Part shown: positions 1 to 6,095 of the stretch, in pieces
Position numbering within the stretch: position 1 is the first letter of the stretch
Layout: each line of letters opens with the position of its first letter
Assembly: GCA_007693875.1 (NCBI GenBank)
Contig: RECT01000112.1
Span: 1 to 8,610, forward strand
From: Spirulina sp. DLM2.Bin59
Lineage (GTDB): Bacteria > Cyanobacteriota > Cyanobacteriia > Cyanobacteriales > Spirulinaceae
Length of the DNA stretch: 8,610 nucleotides
Reading direction: 5' to 3'
Notes under the pieces: model-generated
Databases searched by the model: none
What the model was told of the DNA's origin: nothing
What the model saw: the letters and a program-made list of their open reading frames with translations, nothing else
Translations under genes and position numbers: made by a program

Positions 1-162
1 CGTGATTGATCCGGATTTTTGCGGGTTTTGCTGGAACAGGAAGACTTGAAGTCAGCGTCAGAATTCATGGGGGCCATGTCAGTCCTTGAATATCTAGACT
101 ATCCTTAAAAAGCAGGGAAGCAAAACTCACCCCCTGAGCAATCTCCACCTGTTGTTTTGCCC

Positions 163-2859
163 ATGCGCACCCGCGAACAGTTCGATATAGAAGTTAATAT
201 CCGCCAAATCTGGTTGGTGGTGGTGCGGCGGTGGCCCATTATCATCCTTAGTGGGTTTCTGGGGGCAGTGGGTGGTGGCGTTCCCCCCATGTTCAACACC
301 CCCATTTATCAGGCTGGCGGTACATTACAACTCGTTCCACAGCAATCCATCTCTTTTGTGGGATTGAGCAATGATCGAGGGCTATTGAACCCCACCAGTG
401 CTCTCAGTAATCCCCTCGCCACTGAGATGCTGGTGATTCAATCCCGTCCCATTTTGGAAAAAGTTGCCAATCAACTTCAACTGCGGGATAGTAACGGCGA
501 ACCCTTGGGGGCTGGTCATATCGGTAGAAACTTAGAAGTGGAAATGATTACTCAAACGGATGTTCTGCGTTTGGGTTTCCGCTCGGAACGGGCTGCTGAT
601 GCTGCCCAAGTGGTCAACACATTAATGCATGTCTATATTGAAAATAACGTCGAAACCAACCGTCAGCAGGCTAAGGCCACCCGCGCTTTCATTGATGAAC
701 AACTGCCCAAGGTAGAAGCAGAGCTGGAGGCGGTGGAGTTTGCCCTGCGACGCTTTAAGGAAAATAATGCGGTGATCTCTTTGGATCGGGAAGCGGCGGT
801 GGTGACGGAAAGTGTTGCCGCCCTTGAAGGCCAAATCCTTGCCCAGGAGCGGGAATTGGAAACCCTCAATATTCGCCTTGAGTTTGTCAATCGGGAGTTA
901 GGCCTCACCCCTGAACAGGCCCTCACCGCCAATGCCCTCAGTCAATCAATGGGGGTGCAGGAGGTTTTTCGTGCTCTCCAACAGCTTGAACTGGAACTGG
1001 AGAACCAGCGATCGCGCTTTACCGATGAGAATCCCACCGTTCAGTCCCTCGTAGATCGCAAAAATCGCCTCGAAGTGATCCTCGCAGAACGAGTCAACCA
1101 AATTACCCAAGAAAGTCTCGATACCTATGCGGTCATTGAAGCCGGTCAACAGGAGCAGACACTCCGGGCTGCCATTGTTGAGGACAACCTTAGAGCCATG
1201 GGGTTGCAGCGTTCCCTTGTCGCAATTCGGGCTAAGCTTGACGGGTTTGCCAATCGGGCTGAACAAATTCCCCGCTTAGAACAACGGCAGCGGGAGCTAG
1301 AACGGAAGCACCAAGCAGCGCGAACAACCTATGAAACGCTCTTAGCCGGGTTACAGGAGGCCCGGGTTCGGGAAAATCAAGAGGTGGGGAATGTGCGGAT
1401 TATCACCCCAGCAGAGGTGCCAATCTTTCCAGCCAATGCAGCGAAACTCATTTCCCTAGAATTGATCGCTGGGGGGATGCTGGGCAGCTTTTTGGGGCTT
1501 TCCATTGCAATTTTGCTCGAACTGCTCGATCGCTCCATCCGTACCGAATATGAGGCCCGCCGCTTCTTCAATCAATACCCGGTGATTGGTACGATTCCCG
1601 CCTGGTATCCCCAGGATTGGCCGATGGCGGCTGAGGGGGAATTCCGGGATGTTAATTACAACCTCCCCTTAGTGGAAACTTCCGCAGATCCCACCAGTCC
1701 CCTCTATGCGGTGACGGTGGCCTATCGGCGGCTCCAGACTAATTTGAAGCTGATCAACCGTGAACAAAAGGCCCGCATTTTGGCTGTCACCAGTTCGATT
1801 CCTGGGGAAGGTAAATCCGTAACCGCAGCCAATTTGGCGGTTTCCCTTTCTCTGGTTTCCAATCGTGTCCTCCTGTTGGAAGCGGATATGGCGGCTCCCC
1901 AACAACATGAAATTTGGCGATTGAGCAGTGTTTGGGGCTTGGGTAATGTCTTGCAGGAGCAGATCATTTCTGAGCAAGCGATCCAGTCCATTACGCCCAA
2001 TCTGGATATTATGAGCGCCGGAATTGTGGCCCCCCATTTGGTGGCATTGCTGGATAGCGATCGCATGGAAATTCTCATGCGGCGGATGTCAGAAATCTAT
2101 GATTATGTGATTGTCGATTCGCCGGCCCTGTTGGTGGCGCCAGAAATGTTGTCGTTGAGTAAACTGACCGACGGCGTGCTTTTGGTGTTGCGGCCGGGGG
2201 TGCTCAATAAGACCGATGCCGGGACTGCTCAGGAAACGCTGCGGCAAACGGATTTAAATATTTTGGGGTTAATCATCAATGGGGTGAAGAGTATTCAAAT
2301 TAAAATGCCCCAACCTGATGTTCCTGTTACCCCTGAGGAGCCAGTGGCGGTGGACTTCTTGGGCAGAAGGCTGAAGCCTGACGGGACAGCAACGGATCAG
2401 GGTAACCAGAGTACTGAGGAGAAGGGTCAGAGCACTCTGGAAGGGCGATCGCCCTCCCCGCACGCATTGAATCAACCCTCTGAACTTCACCAAGCTGATA
2501 CCGCTGCAGATGTGATTGAGACGGAAGACACCGAAGCTGTGGAAACGACTCTGGCCATGGAGACGATGACGGAGTATGCCCACCTTTTCCAAGAGGATTA
2601 TAGTGACACGGTAGTAACCCATGCCCATAGTGAGGAGGAGCAAGACACGAGGGTTGAGCATAGCAATGACCACCATGATACAGGGGTCAGGAATGGCCAT
2701 AACCCTGGGGATCAGTCCACGGCCGTGGGCCCTTATCATGACGAGTTAGACTATGGGGAAGATGTTGATCCCGATGCTGATACGGATATTGAGCCTAAAC
2801 CCAAGCCGAAATTAGACCGAAGTTGGCTATCTTCGGTGACGCAAACTTGGCGGGATTAA
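163..2859 (+). CDS. BY-kinase / Wzc-like polysaccharide co-polymerase with long acidic C-terminal tail
   Basis: Inner-membrane protein predicted to control chain length and export of capsular or exopolysaccharide, with a cytoplasmic tyrosine autokinase domain. Order seen (residues from the ATG at 163, 898 aa): Wzz domain from about residue 7; first membrane segment about 24-44; long charged periplasmic coiled coil about 150-400; second membrane segment about 431-452, just after a PAEVPIFPANA stretch typical of the family; P-loop kinase domain with Walker A PGEGKS (547-552, K551) and Walker B VIVDSP (649-654, D652). The Walker A' segment LLLEADMAAPQ (570-580) keeps D575 but has Glu where the first Asp is usual and lacks the usual Arg. 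From about residue 716 there is an acidic, His-containing low-complexity tail of about 180 residues, instead of the short Tyr-rich cluster of classic Wzc. It has only four tyrosines (805, 813, 858, 864). An in-frame TTG at 157 is possible, but ATG 163 is preferred; no clear Shine-Dalgarno is visible. Family call is secure; kinase activity is inferred. Confidence 0.93.
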   Translation: MRTREQFDIEVNIRQIWLVVVRRWPIIILSGFLGAVGGGVPPMFNTPIYQAGGTLQLVPQQSISFVGLSNDRGLLNPTSALSNPLATEMLVIQSRPILEKVANQLQLRDSNGEPLGAGHIGRNLEVEMITQTDVLRLGFRSERAADAAQVVNTLMHVYIENNVETNRQQAKATRAFIDEQLPKVEAELEAVEFALRRFKENNAVISLDREAAVVTESVAALEGQILAQERELETLNIRLEFVNRELGLTPEQALTANALSQSMGVQEVFRALQQLELELENQRSRFTDENPTVQSLVDRKNRLEVILAERVNQITQESLDTYAVIEAGQQEQTLRAAIVEDNLRAMGLQRSLVAIRAKLDGFANRAEQIPRLEQRQRELERKHQAARTTYETLLAGLQEARVRENQEVGNVRIITPAEVPIFPANAAKLISLELIAGGMLGSFLGLSIAILLELLDRSIRTEYEARRFFNQYPVIGTIPAWYPQDWPMAAEGEFRDVNYNLPLVETSADPTSPLYAVTVAYRRLQTNLKLINREQKARILAVTSSIPGEGKSVTAANLAVSLSLVSNRVLLLEADMAAPQQHEIWRLSSVWGLGNVLQEQIISEQAIQSITPNLDIMSAGIVAPHLVALLDSDRMEILMRRMSEIYDYVIVDSPALLVAPEMLSLSKLTDGVLLVLRPGVLNKTDAGTAQETLRQTDLNILGLIINGVKSIQIKMPQPDVPVTPEEPVAVDFLGRRLKPDGTATDQGNQSTEEKGQSTLEGRSPSPHALNQPSELHQADTAADVIETEDTEAVETTLAMETMTEYAHLFQEDYSDTVVTHAHSEEEQDTRVEHSNDHHDTGVRNGHNPGDQSTAVGPYHDELDYGEDVDPDADTDIEPKPKPKLDRSWLSSVTQTWRD

Positions 2860-2938
2860 CCCAGGTTTGCCGCGATTAAGAGCCTCCCCTGTGGTTCAAT
2901 TGAGGTTAGACTCTCCGGCTCTTCAGGACATTTTCCCT

Positions 2939-3826
2939 ATGCTGGCTCACATTTTGGCGATCGCCGTCGCCCTCGGTAGCTTCATTTTTTACATAGCGGC
3001 CTTTTTCTTCCCCGAAATACACCGTCCTCGCGATTTGGTGTGGAGTGGCGTCGGGCTGTTTTATGCCCTTGTCCTGTGGGTTTGTGCCGGTCAGCTCACT
3101 GGGGCGGTATTGTTGGGGCAAACCGCCAGCGTCGCCCTCTTGGGCTGGTTGGGGTGGCAGACCTTGACATTGCGCAGGCTAAAAACCCCGGTATTGGATC
3201 AAACGGAGGTATCTGACCAAGCCGTGGCGCAGGTGAAACAGCGTTTTAATTGGGGGGGACTATTCCGGCGCAAATCTGAGGAGCAAGCGCCACCAGTTAC
3301 CGAACCCGCAGCAACTGAATCAGCGGTAACTTCCGCAGAACAGCCTGAATCCCCTGGGGAACCAGAACCAAAATCGCCGAGTTCAGAGTCTGAGCCAGAG
3401 GTGATGGCCCCATCTACGCCAGAAGCCTCTACCCTAGAACCCGATGGGTTGGAGGGTTCTGAAGCGTTTGAGGAATCAGCCCCCAAGACGGATGGCGATC
3501 AGCCTGATCCGGGGGATGAGTCTACCTCAGATCCTGATTGTGAACCGGCTAATTCCTCAGAAAAAACAGGCCCAGAGCCGGAGGTTTTCCCCTTGCCGGT
3601 TCCAGAAGCTGCCTCAGAACCGGAGGCTCCTCCCCTACCGACAATTACAGAAGTAAGCACCGAAGACCTCGAAGGTATTCCCGACGAGGATATCAGTAAT
3701 ATCCCAGAGCCGGATGTGGTTAAAGATCTTGAAGCCCTTGCTGATATTGCCGACACCGATATTGAGGGGGATAACGTCATTAAAGCTGAAGTGGTCAAGG
3801 ATACTGATCCCGATGCTTGGGGTTGA
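2939..3826 (+). CDS. ycf66: Ycf66 family membrane protein with acidic Pro/Glu-rich tail
   Basis: Ycf66 proteins are found in cyanobacteria and some plastids; their function is not established. The first 80 or so residues match the family pattern as I know it: a hydrophobic segment (LAHILAIAVALGSFIFYIAA), a polar linker with FPEIHRPRDLVWSGVG, a second hydrophobic segment (LFYALVLWVCAGQL) and a third around VALLGWLGWQTLTLRRL. From about residue 120 to the end (295 aa) the chain is Pro/Glu/Ser/Asp-rich and probably disordered and cytoplasmic or stromal-side. The start at ATG 2939 is preferred because CAGGA lies 10 nt upstream and the family begins at about this point. An in-frame TTG at 2867 would add 24 unrelated residues. 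It follows the kinase gene by 79 bp on the same strand with no terminator seen between, so co-transcription is possible. The stop is followed in frame by a degenerate copy of the C-terminus (see findings). The tail makes it longer than the minimal family core. Confidence 0.85.
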   Translation: MLAHILAIAVALGSFIFYIAAFFFPEIHRPRDLVWSGVGLFYALVLWVCAGQLTGAVLLGQTASVALLGWLGWQTLTLRRLKTPVLDQTEVSDQAVAQVKQRFNWGGLFRRKSEEQAPPVTEPAATESAVTSAEQPESPGEPEPKSPSSESEPEVMAPSTPEASTLEPDGLEGSEAFEESAPKTDGDQPDPGDESTSDPDCEPANSSEKTGPEPEVFPLPVPEAASEPEAPPLPTITEVSTEDLEGIPDEDISNIPEPDVVKDLEALADIADTDIEGDNVIKAEVVKDTDPDAWG

Positions 3827-3869
3827 TTCCCCCTGGACGCAAAAACCGATCTTGATGTTTGGGATTAAT
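3803..3869 (+). repeat. Imperfect 25-bp direct repeat spanning the ycf66 stop codon
   Basis: The last codons and stop of ycf66 (3803-3827) recur at 3845-3869, 42 bp later and therefore in the same frame. I count 19 of 25 matching bases, and all six differences are transitions. The first copy reads TDPDAWG-stop, the second TDLDVWD-stop. Confidence 0.6.
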
Positions 3870-3872
3870 CGC

Positions 3873-3897
3873 GTAGGGGCGAAAAATTTTTCGCCCC
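3873..3897. repeat. Palindromic intergenic repeat, copy 1 (GTAGGGGCG-type)
   Basis: Positions 3876-3897 form a perfect 22-bp palindrome, half-site GGGGCGAAAAA. The 24-base segment 3873-3896 is identical to 7544-7567 in the same orientation. Such GTAGGGGCG elements are, to my knowledge, dispersed in intergenic regions of many filamentous cyanobacteria. It lies between the convergent ycf66 and tRNA-Thr genes, so it may also act in transcription termination. Confidence 0.75.
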
Positions 3898-3930
3898 AAG
3901 CCAACTCAGTCCGATTACCCTCACCCCAAA

Positions 3931-3955
3931 CCCCTCTCCCAAAAAGGGAGAGGGG
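3931..3955. terminator. Strong hairpin between convergent ycf66 and tRNA-Thr
   Basis: CCCCTCTCCC (3931-3940) and GGGAGAGGGG (3946-3955) form a perfect 10-bp GC-rich stem with an AAAAA loop. On the plus strand it is followed only by CTTTA and on the minus strand there is no clear U tract, so it is not a textbook intrinsic terminator. Its place between converging genes makes a bidirectional terminator or RNA 3'-end stabiliser plausible. The flanking CCCTCACCCC...CCTCTCCC sequence resembles a dispersed cyanobacterial intergenic repeat. Confidence 0.5.
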
Positions 3956-3976
3956 CTTTAGAAGAGGGCTGATCAA

Positions 3977-4048
3977 AGCCCGCGATGAGGATTGAACTCA
4001 TGACCTCACCCTTACCAAGGGTGTGCTCTACCACTGAGCCACGCGGGC
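3977..4048 (-). tRNA. trnT: tRNA-Thr (anticodon GGU)
   Basis: The minus strand folds into a complete 72-nt cloverleaf. The acceptor stem is GCCCGCG/CGCGGGC, the D stem GCTC/GAGC, the anticodon stem CACCC/GGGTG with loop TTGGTAA (anticodon GGT at 4014-4016), and the T stem ATGAG/CTCAT with loop TTCAATC. The discriminator base is T, as in chloroplast trnT-GGU. CCA is not encoded. It lies 10 nt downstream of tRNA-Tyr on the same strand, so the two are almost certainly transcribed together. Confidence 0.97.
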
Positions 4049-4058
4049 GAAATTGTGG

Positions 4059-4140
4059 TGGGCCGAGTTGGATTTGAACCAACGTAGGCGTAGCCAGCGG
4101 ATTTACAGTCCGCCCCCATTAACCACTCGGGCATCGACCC
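4059..4140 (-). tRNA. trnY: tRNA-Tyr (anticodon GUA), class II with long variable arm
   Basis: The minus strand gives acceptor stem GGGTCGA/TCGGCCC (one G-U pair), anticodon stem GCGGA/TCCGC with loop CTGTAAA (anticodon GTA at 4104-4106), a long variable arm containing a GGC/GCC stem, and T stem GTTGG/CCAAC with loop TTCAAAT. The discriminator is A. The next three bases on the minus strand (4056-4058) are CCA, which may be genuinely encoded or chance. The promoter is about 20 bp upstream of the gene. Confidence 0.97.
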
Positions 4141-4160
4141 CTTAATTTCCACAGTTATTT

Positions 4161-4189
4161 ATCTTAGCAGCAGCATCTTTAAAATGCAA
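4161..4189 (-). promoter_or_regulatory. Promoter of the tRNA-Tyr/tRNA-Thr unit
   Basis: On the minus strand, a -35 box TTGCAT (4184-4189) and a -10 box TAAGAT (4161-4166) are separated by exactly 17 bp. The expected start of transcription, near 4154, is about 14 nt before the tRNA-Tyr 5' end, as expected for a stable RNA operon. Confidence 0.75.
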
Positions 4190-4278
4190 GATTATCGCTA
4201 GAAGAAAATTTTGCAGCCATCCAAGGGGGAAAACTCGCCCCATTTGTCGTTTTTGCCCCCCTCAGGGTTCCGAGGGCA

Positions 4279-4306
4279 TTCAACACATCGTGATCTGCAA
4301 TACAAT
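4279..4306 (+). promoter_or_regulatory. Possible promoter of the RCK channel gene
   Basis: TTCAAC (4279-4284) and TACAAT (4301-4306) lie 16 bp apart in the 263-bp gap between tRNA-Tyr and the channel gene. The -10 matches five of six consensus positions; the -35 is poor. If used, transcription would start near 4313, leaving a leader of about 90 nt and ruling out the in-frame ATG at 4290 as the translation start. Confidence 0.35.
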
Positions 4307-4359
4307 TCTAGGGTCAAAAGTTCGTCACAATGGTCGATGGCATCCTCTCGATCACGGCA

Positions 4360-4371
4360 ACTTGATCAAGT
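4360..4371. promoter_or_regulatory. 12-bp perfect palindrome in the leader of the channel gene
   Basis: ACTTGATCAAGT is fully self-complementary and lies 33 bp before the preferred ATG. It could be a dimeric repressor site or chance. No second copy is seen nearby. Confidence 0.25.
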
Positions 4372-4403
4372 CAATGATGCCCACGACCACGGAGCGGGGT
4401 TTC

Positions 4404-6095
4404 ATGAAACCGAAAATCATAGTCTATGGATTAGGGCGAACCGGCTACAAAATTTTTCACCTCCTCCGTCAACAGGGTGCTGAAGTGGTGGGGGTGAGCG
4501 ATCGCCCTGTTACGGGCGAAAATGGCGATGATATCATCCTGGGGGATCTGCGCAGTAATAGCACGTTGGTGGCTGCTGGCATTCGCTTTGCCCATACCTT
4601 GGTGCTGGCTAATAATGATGATGCCCTCAACCTCGAAGTTGTCACCCGGGCGCGGGTGATTAACCCTAAAGTTCAGATTATCAACCGCATTTTCAATCAC
4701 ACCCTCGGGGAACGCCTCGACCACACCCTCAGCAATCATGTGAGCATGAGTGTGGCCAAACTGGCGGCCCCCATCTTCACCTTTGCTGCCTTGGGGAATA
4801 AAGCCATCGGCCAGTTGGAACTCTATGACCAAACCTGGCCGATCCACGAGGAAATCATCAGCCTGGATCACCCTTGGTTGGGTCGCTGCCTCAGTGAGTT
4901 TTGGGAAAGCCCCAGCCGGATGCTGATCTATTACCTCTCCGCCAGCGAGGATTGCGATCTGGTGACGGCGGTGTTGGAGGGGAAAACGCTGCAACCAGGC
5001 GATCGCCTCATTATTGGCACTCAACCCACGATCCGCGCTGCCCGTCGCTCCCGCCTGCGGCAGTTACTCAAGGCCATTCTAAGTCTGCGGAAATTTCAAC
5101 ATTATGGCCGGTCTGTGGCGATCGTCACCCTGGCCCTTCTGGCGACGATTTTACTGGCCACCGTTACCTACATCAGCACCAATTTAAACACCTCCCCCGT
5201 CGATGCCCTCTATTTTTCCGTGGGGATGATCACCGGAGCCGGGGGTCAAGAAGCGGTGGCGGAGCAGTCTTCGGATCTGATCAAATTCTTTACCGCCGTG
5301 ATGATGTTGGTGGGGGCCGGTGTGATTGGTATTTGCTATGCCCTGATTAATGACTTCATTTTGGGCAGTCGTTTACGGCAATTTTGGGCCGCCACCCAAG
5401 TGCCTCAATGTCACCATTACATTGTTTGTGGTCTGGGGGGGGTGGGGTTTCGCATTGTCCAGCAGTTAATTGCCCAGGGCCATGAGTTGGTGGTGATTGA
5501 GCATGACCCCAATAATCGATTTCTCCATTCTGCCCGATCGATGGGGATTCCGGTGATCATCGAAGATGGCAGCCTCTCCACGACGCTGAATGCGGCCAAT
5601 GTCAAGACCGCCGCCTCCCTGGTGGCTGCCACCAGCAGCGATATGGTGAATGTGGAAATTGCCCTTTGTGCCAAGGGAATGGCTCCCCAATTGCCGGTAA
5701 TTGTCCGCAACCATGATCCTCAGTTTTCCCTTTCGGTACAACAGGTTTTTGAGTTTGATAACGTCCTCTGTCCCAACGAGTTGGCGGCCCCTTCCTTTGC
5801 GGCGGCGGCTCTAGGGGGGCGGATTTTGGGCAATGGCATGACCGATGATTTGCTTTGGGTGGCGCTGGCGACGATGATCACGCCCCATCATCCCTTTTTT
5901 GGGAAGTCTGTGCGGGATGCGGCCCAAGGTTCGGATTTTGTGCCGCTCTATTTAGAAACCCAGGGCCGCCAAATTCATGGCTGGACGTTGCTGGAAAGCT
6001 GTTTACAGGCCAATGATGTGCTCTATTTAACGATGCCGGCGACTCGCCTTGAGCAACTGTGGCGGGCCCATCCTCCGGAAGTATTGCTTTATTAG
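4404..6095 (+). CDS. RCK-TM-pore-TM-RCK ion-channel-like protein with altered selectivity filter
   Basis: Membrane protein with two NAD-binding TrkA-N/RCK domains flanking a two-helix pore module (563 aa from ATG 4404). RCK1 begins at once with the Rossmann motif G9-L-G11-R-T-G14. A basic linker (AARRSRLRQLLKAI) leads to TM1 at about 238-258, a pore loop ALYFSVGMITGAGGQEA (about 268-284), then TM2 at about 295-317. RCK2 follows with G343-L-G345-G-V-G348 and an acidic E366 at the end of beta-2, as expected for dinucleotide binding. The pore loop aligns with potassium-channel pores, but TVGYGD is replaced by A-G-G-Q-E-type residues (T277 to E283), so potassium selectivity should not be assumed. 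The start was chosen for GGAG at 4391-4394, 9 nt before the ATG, and because the Rossmann fold starts directly; ATGs at 4290 and 4374 are in frame. Its stop overlaps the convergent moeA stop by 4 bp. The family call is firm; the transported ion is unknown. Confidence 0.88.
   Translation: MKPKIIVYGLGRTGYKIFHLLRQQGAEVVGVSDRPVTGENGDDIILGDLRSNSTLVAAGIRFAHTLVLANNDDALNLEVVTRARVINPKVQIINRIFNHTLGERLDHTLSNHVSMSVAKLAAPIFTFAALGNKAIGQLELYDQTWPIHEEIISLDHPWLGRCLSEFWESPSRMLIYYLSASEDCDLVTAVLEGKTLQPGDRLIIGTQPTIRAARRSRLRQLLKAILSLRKFQHYGRSVAIVTLALLATILLATVTYISTNLNTSPVDALYFSVGMITGAGGQEAVAEQSSDLIKFFTAVMMLVGAGVIGICYALINDFILGSRLRQFWAATQVPQCHHYIVCGLGGVGFRIVQQLIAQGHELVVIEHDPNNRFLHSARSMGIPVIIEDGSLSTTLNAANVKTAASLVAATSSDMVNVEIALCAKGMAPQLPVIVRNHDPQFSLSVQQVFEFDNVLCPNELAAPSFAAAALGGRILGNGMTDDLLWVALATMITPHHPFFGKSVRDAAQGSDFVPLYLETQGRQIHGWTLLESCLQANDVLYLTMPATRLEQLWRAHPPEVLLY

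Noticed and set aside
2..49. Short open frame that could be the tail of an upstream gene
   Set aside because: Sixteen codons ending at TGA 47-49 show no recognisable family and too little sequence is available to decide.
157..162. TTG start two codons before ATG 163 of the kinase gene
   Set aside because: It adds only two residues; ATG is the more common start and no ribosome site favours TTG.
2269..2739. 156-codon minus-strand open frame inside the kinase tail
   Set aside because: It is antisense to a clear gene in a low-complexity region and shows no family features.
2867..2938. TTG-initiated N-terminal extension of Ycf66
   Set aside because: The extra 24 residues do not resemble the family, whereas ATG 2939 has CAGGA upstream and matches the usual N-terminus.
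4290..4403. Upstream ATGs (4290, 4374) of the channel gene
   Set aside because: The extra residues carry no domain, a promoter-like -10 overlaps 4301-4306, and ATG 4404 has GGAG at suitable spacing right before the Rossmann fold.
4431..5024. 197-codon minus-strand open frame inside the channel gene
   Set aside because: It is opposite a conserved RCK domain; the length is explained by GC-rich codon bias and no domain is recognisable.
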